This document shows, piece by piece, positions 8,185-16,635 of a stretch of 64,000 nucleotides of DNA. The notes beneath the pieces were generated by a model. That model searched no databases and had not been told where the DNA came from. It saw only the letters and a list, made by a program, of their open reading frames with translations. The stretch is from Fimbriimonadaceae bacterium. Its GTDB lineage: Bacteria; Armatimonadota; Fimbriimonadia; Fimbriimonadales; Fimbriimonadaceae. The stretch is from positions 1,024,605 through 1,088,604 of the forward strand of contig JAHBTE010000001.1 in the NCBI GenBank assembly GCA_019638675.1, read 5' to 3'. The first letter of the stretch is position 1. Every line of letters begins with the position of its first letter. The translations under genes were made by a program, and so were the position numbers.

Positions 8185-8661
8185 ATGGCAACGCTTTCGT
8201 ACCTCACGGTTCAAGACATGATGTGGGTGAACCTGCAACTCACCAAAGAACCTCAACCGTGGAACTACGCAACTTTGGAAGAAGGCGTTTTTTGCCAGTA
8301 CGGGTACGGCACGAGTGTAGATTTAGTCGGGCAAGCAGCTTCATTTCTGACTGGATTTGCCAACAAGCGAGCCTTCAAATCCGGCAACGAAGCGTGTGCG
8401 TTTGTTGGGATGGTTGCCTTCTTAGAAATGAACGACCACACTCTCAACCTAACCGATGCGGAAGCAGGCGATTGGGTTGCGGTGGCCTTCAAAGAACCTG
8501 GCTCGGTGAAAGAGATGATCGAAGCGAAGCTCGGGCATATTCACACCCACACTCACCACGGTACGCCAGATGCGCGTGAGATTCTGGGCGATGTTTTGGC
8601 TCGCTATCCGCAAACCGTCGCGGGGTTGGTGAAGTCTGGCCACGTCGCGGCTTTAGTTTAA
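8185..8661 (+). CDS. Doc/Fic-fold protein with degenerate active site
   Basis: A 158-residue protein. Its N-terminal LTVQDMMWVNLQL, middle LVGQAASFLTGFANKRAF and GNEACAFVGMVAFLEMN segments align with the Doc death-on-curing fold, where the catalytic loop is HxFx(D/N)xNKR. Here the same loop (residues 62-70) reads RAFKSGNEA. The catalytic His is Arg, the Asp is Ser, and the terminal Lys-Arg is Glu-Ala; only Phe and Asn remain. The C-terminus carries a His-rich stretch (HIHTHTHHG), possibly metal binding. It is therefore probably not an active AMPylase or kinase. It lies 52 nt after the Arc gene on the same strand. The fold call is from pattern only; the function is unknown. Confidence 0.6.
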   Translation: MATLSYLTVQDMMWVNLQLTKEPQPWNYATLEEGVFCQYGYGTSVDLVGQAASFLTGFANKRAFKSGNEACAFVGMVAFLEMNDHTLNLTDAEAGDWVAVAFKEPGSVKEMIEAKLGHIHTHTHHGTPDAREILGDVLARYPQTVAGLVKSGHVAALV

Positions 8662-8662
8662 G

Positions 8663-8863
8663 TTGTTACCCATTCCTGGGTTGAAATGCAGGCAGTGCGG
8701 ATCGCCTGTGAAGGTGCGTGATAAGAGTTCGGGCACGAATTCCGGTTGTATTTCGGTTCTCAGTGCAATCCCTTGTTTATGGGTGCTAGCATTGCCGTTC
8801 GTTCTATTTGGAATGGAATTGCGTTGCATTAACTGCGATTCCCGCTATAAAATTAGAAAGTAG
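8663..8863 (+). CDS. Small zinc-ribbon membrane protein
   Basis: A 66-residue frame starting with TTG one base after the Doc-like stop (TTG 8681 is an alternative; there is no in-frame ATG near the start). It has a CRQCG knuckle at the N-terminus, a hydrophobic central helix (CISVLSAIPCLWVLALPFVLFG, two cysteines included) and a second CINCD knuckle before a basic end (SRYKIRK). The two CxxC pairs could form one zinc ribbon folded back by the membrane segment. It has no named family that I recognise. It resembles the protein at 6752-6952 in plan but with a different order. Confidence 0.55.
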   Translation: MLPIPGLKCRQCGSPVKVRDKSSGTNSGCISVLSAIPCLWVLALPFVLFGMELRCINCDSRYKIRK

Positions 8864-8899
8864 TAATTAATAAATAATCGGGGAGCGAAATCCAGGCCA

Positions 8900-9388
8900 A
8901 TGTTAGGTAAACGAGTTGTAAGAATTGTTGCTACCGTACTCTGTTTAGCTTGTGGATGGAGCGCATATCAACTTTTCTCTGTCCAGCAGTACGAGCAAAA
9001 AAACACCTGGAAAAAATCTCTATCTGGGAAAGTGCAATTCTTAGAGTCTTATATCAAAGCAGACCTTTATATCAACCCTAATTTTCCGGATCGTGTTCTT
9101 GCCGTGGTTCAGGATTTTGGTTGGATGGCAGACGCGCAGCTTGACCCTAAGCTAAAAGAAGTCACACTTTTTTGGATTGTCAAGAATAAACAAATCGATG
9201 TTTTAGACAAAAATTCATTCTACTGGGCTGGAAAGAACATTGTTGTGCGTGAGGAACTTTCCGGCTGGAATCTGCATATCGCTTTAGTCGACTATGAACC
9301 TGAAATTAAGTGGACTCAAGATGGAGTGAGTTTCTTGGCGGCGCCTAAGCAGAAAGTGATGGTTACTTACCCACCACAAAATAAATAA
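8900..9388 (+). CDS. Hypothetical protein with N-terminal membrane anchor
   Basis: A 162-residue protein. Residues 5-27 (RVVRIVATVLCLACGWSAYQLF) form a signal peptide or anchor with basic residues ahead of it. The remainder is soluble, lysine- and aromatic-rich, with no cysteine pairs or recognisable catalytic motif (for example VTLFWIVKNKQIDVLDKNSF and NLHIALVDYEPEIKW). It is probably periplasmic or exposed on the outer face of the inner membrane. Start ATG 8900 follows a GGGGAGCG ribosome-binding region at 8880-8887. The gene ends just before a tRNA gene on the other strand. Confidence 0.6.
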   Translation: MLGKRVVRIVATVLCLACGWSAYQLFSVQQYEQKNTWKKSLSGKVQFLESYIKADLYINPNFPDRVLAVVQDFGWMADAQLDPKLKEVTLFWIVKNKQIDVLDKNSFYWAGKNIVVREELSGWNLHIALVDYEPEIKWTQDGVSFLAAPKQKVMVTYPPQNK

Positions 9389-9395
9389 AAAATGG

Positions 9396-9466
9396 AGCGG
9401 GAGACGAGAATCGAACTCGCATAGCCAGCTTGGAAGGCTGGAGCTTTACCACTAAGCTACTCCCGC
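9396..9466 (-). tRNA. tRNA-Gly (anticodon TCC)
   Basis: A 71-nt cloverleaf on the minus strand. The acceptor stem GCGGGAG/CTCCCGC is perfect, with a U discriminator. The anticodon stem-loop CCAGC-CTTCCAA-GCTGG gives anticodon TCC, and the T-arm loop is TTCGATT. The discriminator U fits glycine tRNA. The 3' CCA is not encoded. Confidence 0.95.
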
Positions 9467-9544
9467 TCGCGGAAGATTCATGATACCCGAGCACTATTTG
9501 CCTCCGTCTAGGCCAGCAACCAGTTAAACTCGCAACCAGCGGCA

Positions 9545-11437
9545 ATGAACCTGTATCTCATCACCCCCGACCCAGCTTTGGCGCAGATGGCGGTGCAAGC
9601 CGGAGTAGATCGGATATTTGTGGATTTAGAGCTGGATGGCAAGGTGGCTCGGCAGGGTCATAGAGATACTGTCATCAGCCGTCACACGCTGGAAGATGTT
9701 CGCGCGGTTCGCAATGTGGTTCCGGCGGGCGGATTTCTGGTGCGTGTGAACCCTTGGGGAGCGAACTCCGAACTAGAAATCGAGCAAGTCATCGCCGCCG
9801 GAGCAGATTTGATCATGCTCCCGATGTTCACTACTGTCGGTGAAGTTCAAGCCTTCACCCGATGTGTGGATGGCCGCGCGATCACGATCGGGCTCGTCGA
9901 AACTCCGCAAGCTCTCGCCCGAATGTCCTCTATTTTAGAAAACGGTGGGCTGGAGGAAATCTACTTCGGACTGAACGATCTGCACTTAGCGATGGGGCTG
10001 GACTTTCTATTTGAAGTTCTTGCGGGCGGATTTTTAGACCAAGCCGCGCGGCTGTGCAGGGAAGCTCATGTGAGTTTCGGAATCGGTGGTGTCGCTCGAA
10101 TTGGTGAAGGCGATCTACCCGCCGAGCTTATTCTGGGCGAACATGAACGTCTCGGTAGTCAAGGAGTGATTCTTAGCCGAGCGTTCACGGGCAGAGCTCA
10201 GCGAGCCAGTGACCTACCAGATGATTTTGACTTACGTGCGGAAGTGATAAAGGTTCGGGAATGTGTTTCCCGGTTAGCTTTTCGCGCGGATCATGAGCGT
10301 ACGGCAGACCATGAAAAGTTAGTCGCTAAAGTCCACGAAATCGTAGCTCGGCAACCGGCGAAGCAAAAACCAAAGACTGCCCCGATTCGGATGGAGCAAC
10401 TTCTGAATCGACCGCCGATCCACACCGACTTAACAAACGCGAGATCGTACATTGCAGGCGAAACAGTGCTGATTACGGGCGGCGGGGGTTCCATCGGCTC
10501 CGAAATCGCTCGCCAGCTAATTCAACTCAAGCCAAAGGAAATCATCCTAGCCGGGAAAGGGGAAAACAGTGTTTTTGAAGCGAGGCACGATCTCCAATTG
10601 CTTGGATTTGATGACGTAACGGCAACAATTCTCGATGTTCAAAACCGGGCGGCGGTCGATCGCTTGTTGGAGAAAGTGGAGCCGTCGGTCGTATTCCATG
10701 CTGCAGCGTACAAGCATGTTCACTTTATGGAGAATGCGCCCATCCAGGCGGTTCAGAATAACGTTTTTGGAACCAAAAACGTAGCGGAGTTAGCCGCCGC
10801 TTATGGAGTGAAGAAGTTCATTTTGGTCAGCACTGATAAGGCCGTGAATCCCACCAATATCATGGGAGCGAGCAAGCGCGCGGCGGAAATGATCTTGCTC
10901 TCGCTGGCTGGCAAATCTGAAACTCAATTCACTTCCGTACGGTTTGGAAACGTACTCGGCAGTCGGGGAAGTTTGATTCCCATCTTGCAAAAACAGATCG
11001 CCGCTGGCGGGCCGGTTACAGTCACTGATGAACGCATGACCCGCTATTTTATGACAATCCCCGAGGCGGCGCAGTTGGTGATTCAAGCCGGGGCGCAGGA
11101 TGATCAAGGCACAATTTACATTCTTGATATGGGTGAGCCAGTTCGGATTGTAGAACTCGTGAACCGTATGCTTGACCTGCACGGTTTACGGGCAGGGCGA
11201 GATATTGAAGTTCAGTTTATTGGCGCGCGCCCCGGTGAAAAACTCCATGAAGAGTTGAATTGGTCATCCGAAGATTTAGAGCCAACTGGCACCTCAAAGC
11301 TGATGCGGCTCAAGTCATTCCCACGGTCAGACTGGACTCAATATGCAACCGATCTGGATTTTCTCGATCAATCTTGCGAACAAGGTAACGAACTTCAACT
11401 GCGTGAATTGCTCATGAAACTCATTGCTCAGTCATGA
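9545..11437 (+). CDS. Fusion of HpcH/HpaI aldolase domain with FlaA1/CapD-type sugar-nucleotide dehydratase
   Basis: A single 630-residue frame. Residues 1 to about 235 are an HpcH/HpaI (citrate lyase beta-like) TIM barrel: FVDLELDG, FLVRVNPWG, metal-ligand-type Glu in GLVETPQALARM (about residue 118) and Asp in FGLNDLHLAMG (about residue 143). A charged linker follows (about 240-290). Residues about 300-630 form a long-type SDR of the UDP-sugar 4,6-dehydratase family. It has the nucleotide loop TGGGGSIGSEIARQL (about 310-324), FHAAAYKHVHFME, VSTDKAVNPTNIMGASKRAAE (M-x-x-x-K at about 439-443 in place of Y-x-x-x-K, as in WbpM/PglF), RFGNVLGSRGS and ARPGEKLHEEL. The dehydratase part would act on UDP-GlcNAc-type substrates for glycan synthesis. 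The aldolase part's substrate is unknown. No frameshift or internal start site is evident. Confidence 0.85.
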   Translation: MNLYLITPDPALAQMAVQAGVDRIFVDLELDGKVARQGHRDTVISRHTLEDVRAVRNVVPAGGFLVRVNPWGANSELEIEQVIAAGADLIMLPMFTTVGEVQAFTRCVDGRAITIGLVETPQALARMSSILENGGLEEIYFGLNDLHLAMGLDFLFEVLAGGFLDQAARLCREAHVSFGIGGVARIGEGDLPAELILGEHERLGSQGVILSRAFTGRAQRASDLPDDFDLRAEVIKVRECVSRLAFRADHERTADHEKLVAKVHEIVARQPAKQKPKTAPIRMEQLLNRPPIHTDLTNARSYIAGETVLITGGGGSIGSEIARQLIQLKPKEIILAGKGENSVFEARHDLQLLGFDDVTATILDVQNRAAVDRLLEKVEPSVVFHAAAYKHVHFMENAPIQAVQNNVFGTKNVAELAAAYGVKKFILVSTDKAVNPTNIMGASKRAAEMILLSLAGKSETQFTSVRFGNVLGSRGSLIPILQKQIAAGGPVTVTDERMTRYFMTIPEAAQLVIQAGAQDDQGTIYILDMGEPVRIVELVNRMLDLHGLRAGRDIEVQFIGARPGEKLHEELNWSSEDLEPTGTSKLMRLKSFPRSDWTQYATDLDFLDQSCEQGNELQLRELLMKLIAQS

Positions 11438-11511
11438 GTTCCCGGGGCAAAGTGCCCGCCAAATCTTAAGGTTCAGCGAGAAAAATGGCGAGGCAAGTAG
11501 TATGAATTCGC

Positions 11512-13689
11512 ATGCTTTCTGCCGATGCAGACTCTGGATTGCGAGAGGGGGAAAGCTTTCTCGCAGAATTGGCGGCTGATCTTACTGAAGATGGGCGGTT
11601 TGGGATTCGTCATGTGCGAGTATCGGAATCTGCGGTTACGGTTACTAATGAAGCCGGGGCAATTATTCTCAATGTTCCAATTGCGGATCTAGAAGAAGCC
11701 AAAAATGCCTCGCTCGTCAGCGGGGGAAGGTTGGTTCTTCGCACGAAGTCGCACGAAGATATTGTCGCCGCTTCTTATTCACTGACCAGAGCTCAAGCGT
11801 TTGGTGAACTGGCCCGGGGAATCCAGCAACTTGCCAAAGGCGAAGAATTCAACGTCAATCTAGTCCAGCAAAAAATCCGTTGTGATAAATGCGGCCGGTT
11901 GCTTCCGGAAAAGGATGGGGTCTGCCCCAATTGTATTAATCGCGGCAAAACCATGTTGCGGTTGGGCTCGTTCCTCAAGCCTTATAAAAAGAAGGCGATC
12001 TTGCTCGGCGTCTACGCCACTGGCTCAACTGCGCTTGCTTTGTTGCCGCCAAAAATTCAAGGCGAAATTTTGGATGCCTTCAATGCGGGAAATCGGGAAA
12101 TTGGCCCTTTGATGCAGATGGTCGGGCTGTGGGCGTTGGTGCTGGTTGGCCTTGCCTGTTTGCAAGTTTTAAGCGGTCGGTTGAATACGTGGCTTGGCTC
12201 AAACCTTGCCAGCGACCTGCGAACGACCACTTACCGCGCAATCGAATTCCTAAACCTCAATTACTTCGACAAAAAGCCAGTCGGGGCGATAGCCAGCCGG
12301 GTGACCCAAGATACGGATCGGGTCTGGTTCTTCCTTGTTGATGGTTTGCCTTTTTTGGTTATCAACGGAATGATGTTGCTCGCGGTAGCGGCGATGATCT
12401 TCAGCATCAATTGGTTGCTGGCGATCATGATTCTTGCGCCGATTCCGCTGGTCGCGTTTATCTCCGTCAAGGTTTGGAAGCCGATCTCCAACCTGTTCTT
12501 CCGCACAAGCCAAAAAATGGCGCGAGTGCATATGCATCTCAACGAAAGTTTGATGGGAATTCGGGTCGTAAAAGCGTTCGCCAAGGAAGATAACGAATAC
12601 GCCAAGTTCAAAACTCGTAGCGAAGAACTCCGAAACGCCAACATCAAGGCCGATCAGACCTGGCACACGGCGTTTGGCGGGATGACTCTCTGCGTTACCC
12701 TTGGCACGGTCATCCACTGGGCGGTTGGTGGAACCATGCTCTACCGTGGTCAACTCACATTTGGCGAGTTTTATATGATCCATGCCTATCTGGGCATGGT
12801 TTACGGTCCGCTCCAATGGTTTGCTAGCGTGAACAACTGGTTCAGCCGGGCGATGGCTGGTGCAGAACGAATATTTGAAATCCTTGACACTAAACCAGAA
12901 TCTGCACTCGTTGGCGGGGATGTGCGTAAGATCACTGGTCAAGTGGAATTCCGCGACGTTCGATTTGGTTATGATAAGTCGAACCCCGTAATCAACGGTG
13001 TCAGCTTTACTGCTAAAGAAGGAGAAATGATCGGGCTTGTCGGTCACTCGGGTGCCGGAAAATCAACAACCATCAACCTCGTCAGCCGGTTTTATGAGCC
13101 AGATCAGGGCCAAATCTTGATTGATGGCATTGATTACCGCGAACTAGATCTTCGGTCTTATCGAAATCAAATCGGAATCGTGCTTCAAGAACCGTTTTTG
13201 TTCAACGGAACTATTGCAGACAACATCAAATACGGCAATCCAGATGCAACGATGGAGCAAGTCATGGAAGCCGCAAAGGCCGCGAACGCCCATGACTTCG
13301 TTTTAATGAAGTCGGATGGCTATGACACGATGGTCGGCGAACGCGGAGCTCGGATGAGCGGCGGCGAAAAGCAACGGATATCTATTGCTCGCGCAATTCT
13401 GCACGACCCTAAAATCTTGATTCTTGACGAGGCGACCTCAAGCGTGGATGTGGAAACCGAACGCAAGATTCAGGAGGCAATCCAACGCCTGATCGCTGGT
13501 CGAACGACGTTTGCGATTGCTCACCGACTTTCCACCTTGCGCAATGCGGACAGGTTGCTTGTTTTGGATCGAGGAAAGGTTGTAGAAGAAGGCACTCATG
13601 AAGAGCTGATGGATCGGAAAGGGCGGTTCTATGACCTTGTCCAAACTCAAAGTGCGGTCAACGAAATCATAGGAATCGGGACGGCTTAG
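11512..13689 (+). CDS. ABC exporter (permease-ATPase fusion) with N-terminal zinc-ribbon domain
   Basis: A 725-residue protein. Residues 1-115 form a soluble domain. A zinc ribbon follows (C124, C127, C138, C141). Six transmembrane helices of the type I exporter fold lie at about 155-450, and a nucleotide-binding domain at about 480-715. The NBD has Walker A GHSGAGKST (about 510-518), signature MSGGEKQR (about 616), Walker B KILILDEAT, D-loop and H-loop AIAHRLST. All catalytic residues are intact, so it is an active homodimeric exporter. The zinc-ribbon extension and the DUF1854 gene two bases downstream match the family described as the cyanophycin metabolism-associated ABC transporter with DUF1854 partner. 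No cyanophycin synthetase is in this window, so the substrate is inferred only weakly. Confidence 0.88.
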   Translation: MLSADADSGLREGESFLAELAADLTEDGRFGIRHVRVSESAVTVTNEAGAIILNVPIADLEEAKNASLVSGGRLVLRTKSHEDIVAASYSLTRAQAFGELARGIQQLAKGEEFNVNLVQQKIRCDKCGRLLPEKDGVCPNCINRGKTMLRLGSFLKPYKKKAILLGVYATGSTALALLPPKIQGEILDAFNAGNREIGPLMQMVGLWALVLVGLACLQVLSGRLNTWLGSNLASDLRTTTYRAIEFLNLNYFDKKPVGAIASRVTQDTDRVWFFLVDGLPFLVINGMMLLAVAAMIFSINWLLAIMILAPIPLVAFISVKVWKPISNLFFRTSQKMARVHMHLNESLMGIRVVKAFAKEDNEYAKFKTRSEELRNANIKADQTWHTAFGGMTLCVTLGTVIHWAVGGTMLYRGQLTFGEFYMIHAYLGMVYGPLQWFASVNNWFSRAMAGAERIFEILDTKPESALVGGDVRKITGQVEFRDVRFGYDKSNPVINGVSFTAKEGEMIGLVGHSGAGKSTTINLVSRFYEPDQGQILIDGIDYRELDLRSYRNQIGIVLQEPFLFNGTIADNIKYGNPDATMEQVMEAAKAANAHDFVLMKSDGYDTMVGERGARMSGGEKQRISIARAILHDPKILILDEATSSVDVETERKIQEAIQRLIAGRTTFAIAHRLSTLRNADRLLVLDRGKVVEEGTHEELMDRKGRFYDLVQTQSAVNEIIGIGTA

Positions 13690-13691
13690 CA

Positions 13692-14159
13692 GTGAAAGAA
13701 ATGCATTTGTTTTATGCGCCGGAAGGCCGTTTACGATTGACTCTGGGTAACCAGAGTTATATAGAAGTGGTTCTGGCGTGGGCATCTCCCCTTACTTACC
13801 CAGGGAAGTACCTTTCGTTTCTTGATGGCAAAGGGAAGGAGATTTTTATGGTCACCGACCCAGTTGCTGAACTCGCTCCTGAAGTCTGGAGTGTTGCGCG
13901 AGGTGAACTACAACGGAGATACTTGAACGGAGTGGTTCATAAGGTTCTCAGCACAAAAACGGAATTCGGTTCAACCTATTGGCACGTGATCACCGACCGA
14001 GGTGAAAAGGAATTCATCACGCAAAGTCTGCAAGAGAATGCCCAATGGCTTTCGCCGGACTACTTGCTGATTATTGATGTTGATGGCAATCGGTTCGAGA
14101 TTCCCAGTATCTCCGGGCTGGATGAAAAGAGCAAGCAGATTCTTTCGGTGACGGTTTAA
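13692..14159 (+). CDS. DUF1854 family protein, partner of the ABC exporter
   Basis: A 155-residue protein without membrane segments (GTG 13692, or ATG 13701). The pattern PLTYPGKYLSFLDGKGKEI, then LAPEVWSVARGELQRRYL, LSTKTEFGSTYWHVITDRGE and YLLIIDVDGNRFEIPSISGL is that of DUF1854. This domain is regularly encoded beside or fused to ABC exporters of the preceding type. Two bases separate it from the exporter gene and one base from the NamZ-like gene, so the three are co-transcribed. It is probably a cytoplasmic accessory subunit; its biochemical role is not established. Confidence 0.82.
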   Translation: MKEMHLFYAPEGRLRLTLGNQSYIEVVLAWASPLTYPGKYLSFLDGKGKEIFMVTDPVAELAPEVWSVARGELQRRYLNGVVHKVLSTKTEFGSTYWHVITDRGEKEFITQSLQENAQWLSPDYLLIIDVDGNRFEIPSISGLDEKSKQILSVTV

Positions 14160-14160
14160 G

Positions 14161-15342
14161 ATGCAAACCCTCACCGGGCTTGATGTCTGTATTCGCGACC
14201 AATTTTCACGGTTTTCAGGGAAATCTGTCGGAATCGTCTGCCACCAAGCGAGCATTGCTCGTGATCGAAAACACATTCTTGACCATATCCTGCCGTACAA
14301 CAAATCCGGAGCGCTGAAAATCGCGGCTTGTTTTGGTCCGCAGCACGGAATCTGGGGGCACACGCAGGACAACATGATCGAGTGGGAGGGATACACCGAC
14401 TCACGCACCGGGCTACCGTTTTATTCGCTTTACGGTGAGCATCGTAAACCATCGGCAGAGATGCTCAACGGTGTTGAAGAACTCATTTTTGATGTTCAAG
14501 ATGTTGGTGCCCGCTACTACACTTTTATCTGGACTCTGGCTCACTGCATGGAAGCCTGCGCCGAATTTGGCATCCCGGTAACGATTCTGGATCGCCCGAA
14601 CCCGATTGGTGGAGAATTCACCGAAGGGCCGGGGCACGACATGAAGTTCAAAAGCTTCGTCGGCCTCTACTCATTGCCGGTTCGCCATGGAATGACAGTC
14701 GGCGAAGTCGGTTGGTACTTGCGCGACAAATATATTCCTCAGTGCCAGGTCAATGTCGTTGAAATGGAAGGCTGGTCGCGTTCCATGATGTTCTCGCAAA
14801 CTGGCCTCAGCTGGGGAATGCCATCGCCTAACATGCCAACTGAAGACACAGCATTGGTTTATCCTGGGCAATGTTTAGTGGAAGGCACCAAACTCAGCGA
14901 AGGTCGTGGAACAACAAGGCCGTTCGAGTTTTTTGGTGCACCTTATATTGATAGCTGGGAGCTTTGCGACACATTCAATGCCCTAAACTTGCCAGGCGTT
15001 TATTTGCGGCCAGTCCACTTTTTGCCGACGTTCCAAAAGTTCAAAGGCGAGATCTGCGGAGGTGCGTTTATGCACGTGACTGATCAAAAATCGTTCCGCC
15101 CAGTGCTAACGACTGCCGTCTGTCTGAGCGTGATTCGCCAACTCTATGGAGAAAAATTTGAGTGGTTGGCTCCACCTTACGAATACGAATATAAGCTGCT
15201 ACCAATTGATATCCTAGCCGGAGGTTCCCAACTCAGGGAGTTAGTAGATCAATGCGCTGGTGTTTCAGAAATGATGGATTTTGTTGATTCAACAGGTGCG
15301 GAACTGATTGCCGAAACTCGCCGCTATCATCTTTATTCTTAA
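14161..15342 (+). CDS. DUF1343 / NamZ-like exo-beta-N-acetylmuramidase (GH171)
   Basis: A 393-residue protein matching DUF1343 along its length: VGIVCHQASIARD, CFGPQHGIWGHTQDNM, GLPFYSLYGEHRKPS, FDVQDVGARYYTFIWTLAHC, VTILDRPNPIGGEFTEGPG, GLYSLPVRHGMTVGE, MPSPNMPTEDTALVYPGQC, EGRGTTRPFEFFGAPYI. The founding member, NamZ of Bacillus subtilis, releases terminal MurNAc from peptidoglycan fragments. No signal peptide is visible, so this enzyme should be cytoplasmic, acting in recycling, unless the start is wrong. It is the last gene of the ABC-DUF1854 operon, giving that operon a possible link to wall fragment transport or recycling. Confidence 0.88.
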   Translation: MQTLTGLDVCIRDQFSRFSGKSVGIVCHQASIARDRKHILDHILPYNKSGALKIAACFGPQHGIWGHTQDNMIEWEGYTDSRTGLPFYSLYGEHRKPSAEMLNGVEELIFDVQDVGARYYTFIWTLAHCMEACAEFGIPVTILDRPNPIGGEFTEGPGHDMKFKSFVGLYSLPVRHGMTVGEVGWYLRDKYIPQCQVNVVEMEGWSRSMMFSQTGLSWGMPSPNMPTEDTALVYPGQCLVEGTKLSEGRGTTRPFEFFGAPYIDSWELCDTFNALNLPGVYLRPVHFLPTFQKFKGEICGGAFMHVTDQKSFRPVLTTAVCLSVIRQLYGEKFEWLAPPYEYEYKLLPIDILAGGSQLRELVDQCAGVSEMMDFVDSTGAELIAETRRYHLYS

Positions 15343-15428
15343 GGAACAGTTATTAATAAAATTAGTTAACTTTGCAATAATATTAAGGTTCTGATTCGTG
15401 CGAAACACTCGATGAGAGGTATTCCCGC

Positions 15429-16388
15429 ATGAAGAAAGCATTCACATTGATCGAGCTTTTGGTTGTTATCGCCATTATCGCCATCCTAGCCGCAATCCTA
15501 TTCCCCGTTTTCGCCCAAGCTAAGGTCGCCGCAAAACGAACGGCTTCACTCAGTAGCGTCAAACAAGTTGGAACCGGACTTCACATTTACGTTGCCGATT
15601 ACGACGACATCCTTCCTCGGAACGACGACTGCACTCCCGAACTGATGAACAAGTCCTTGTCAAATGTTCCGTTTAATGCGACCGGGGCAGGTTGCACCTC
15701 ATCTGCTGGTGTGAACGGATTCCTTTACCGCAAGAATCACTTTACTTGGCAAGCCTGGATCATGCCTTATGTCAAGAACACAGACATTTTCTTCCTGCCC
15801 ACTCGGCAAAGAAACGAGGCAGCGTGGCTACAAAACAACATTATCGATCAGTTTGGATTGAACACTGGTATCACTGGTGCACTCAACACTTACGGCCCGG
15901 GCGGGTTGAATCGCAACGGTGCATTCCGCAACTCGTGGATAAACGGAAATATGACCGCAATTCCAAGTGTTTCCGAAACTTTCTTGCTCATGGAAATCGG
16001 TTCGCACGGTACGGCTCACATCACCCATGCAACGGTTGACCCGTTTGTGAATGTGCAAGAAACCTATCCGGTCGCATACCGAGAATTCTGGCGATACCGC
16101 TTGATGAAAGGTACAGCCGCCGACTGTGTGAACGGCACCAGCGGCGTTGAACCGGATAACCGAAAAACCAGCAGTGGAATGGTAACCCTCGGATTTGCGG
16201 ATAGCAGTGCCAAAGCAATGCCGGCGGCAAAATTCCTTTCGCGCACTCCGACCCTTGCCGAATTTGGAGCGAATGTCACATTCGGTGCAAATCTCAATTG
16301 TTCTTTTAGCAACATCAGCGGCAACGTCGGGATTAGCAACAAGCCAAATATCAACATTGACTATCCAATGTGGGGATTTGGTGGCTAA
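15429..16388 (+). CDS. Type IV pseudopilin-like surface protein, copy 1
   Basis: A 319-residue protein that starts [20 protein letters not shown], a class III (prepilin) signal with cleavage expected after Ala4, before Phe. Ala replaces the usual Gly at -1, as is common in Armatimonadota. The hydrophobic helix ends [13 protein letters not shown]. The C-terminal domain resembles DUF1559-type pseudopilins: VGTGLHIYVADYDDILP, a central WQAWIMPYVKNTDIFF, a late GMVTLGFADSSAKAMPAAKFL, and a terminal NINIDYPMWGFGG. It should be processed by a prepilin peptidase and either assembled or left in the envelope. The stop codon overlaps the ATG of a small lipoprotein gene (TAATG). Paralogues follow at 16818 and 18145. 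Confidence 0.9.
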   Translation: MKKAFTLIELLVVIAIIAILAAILFPVFAQAKVAAKRTASLSSVKQVGTGLHIYVADYDDILPRNDDCTPELMNKSLSNVPFNATGAGCTSSAGVNGFLYRKNHFTWQAWIMPYVKNTDIFFLPTRQRNEAAWLQNNIIDQFGLNTGITGALNTYGPGGLNRNGAFRNSWINGNMTAIPSVSETFLLMEIGSHGTAHITHATVDPFVNVQETYPVAYREFWRYRLMKGTAADCVNGTSGVEPDNRKTSSGMVTLGFADSSAKAMPAAKFLSRTPTLAEFGANVTFGANLNCSFSNISGNVGISNKPNINIDYPMWGFGG

Positions 16389-16624
16389 TGAATCGGCCAG
16401 CGAAACTATTCAGCTTGCTGCTTCTGGTTAGCTTAGTTGGCGCATTAATAGGATGCGACGATGAGTCAACAATTACGACCGAAGAAAGCGAGCAAGTCCG
16501 CAAGGAAATGTCGCAAGAAGCGTACGAGGATGCGATGATCAAAGCTGGACGTGGCGCGGAACTGGAGCAACAAAAAGCGGCCGAAGAAGCTCGGCGGCAG
16601 CCAGGTGCACAGGACGGGGTCTAA
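16388..16624 (+). CDS. Small lipoprotein coupled to pseudopilin copy 1
   Basis: A 78-residue protein starting at ATG 16388, the A of which is the last base of the upstream TAA. The N-terminal signal ends in a lipobox (LLVSLVGALIGC, Cys at 22). The mature part is highly charged and helical: DDESTITTEESEQVRKEM, then an EEARRQPGAQDGV tail, without aromatic residues apart from one Tyr. It is predicted to be lipid-anchored and exposed in the periplasm or at the outer membrane. The one-base overlap implies translational coupling with the pseudopilin. An equivalent gene follows pseudopilin copy 2. I know of no named family. Confidence 0.8.
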   Translation: MNRPAKLFSLLLLVSLVGALIGCDDESTITTEESEQVRKEMSQEAYEDAMIKAGRGAELEQQKAAEEARRQPGAQDGV

Positions 16625-16635
16625 AAATTGGCATG

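Noticed and set aside
7953-8661. Reading the Arc and Doc-like genes as a classical toxin-antitoxin pair
   Set aside because: The Doc-like protein has lost its catalytic His and Lys-Arg, the 52-nt gap is wide, and the Arc protein pairs more naturally with the SPFH gene.
9363-9545. A 60-codon minus-strand frame
   Set aside because: It is a reading of the tRNA-Gly gene and its flanks, not a protein.
12250-13047. A 265-codon antisense frame
   Set aside because: It is entirely opposite the membrane and ATPase part of the ABC exporter, whose motifs are unmistakable; the antisense sequence has no motif of its own.
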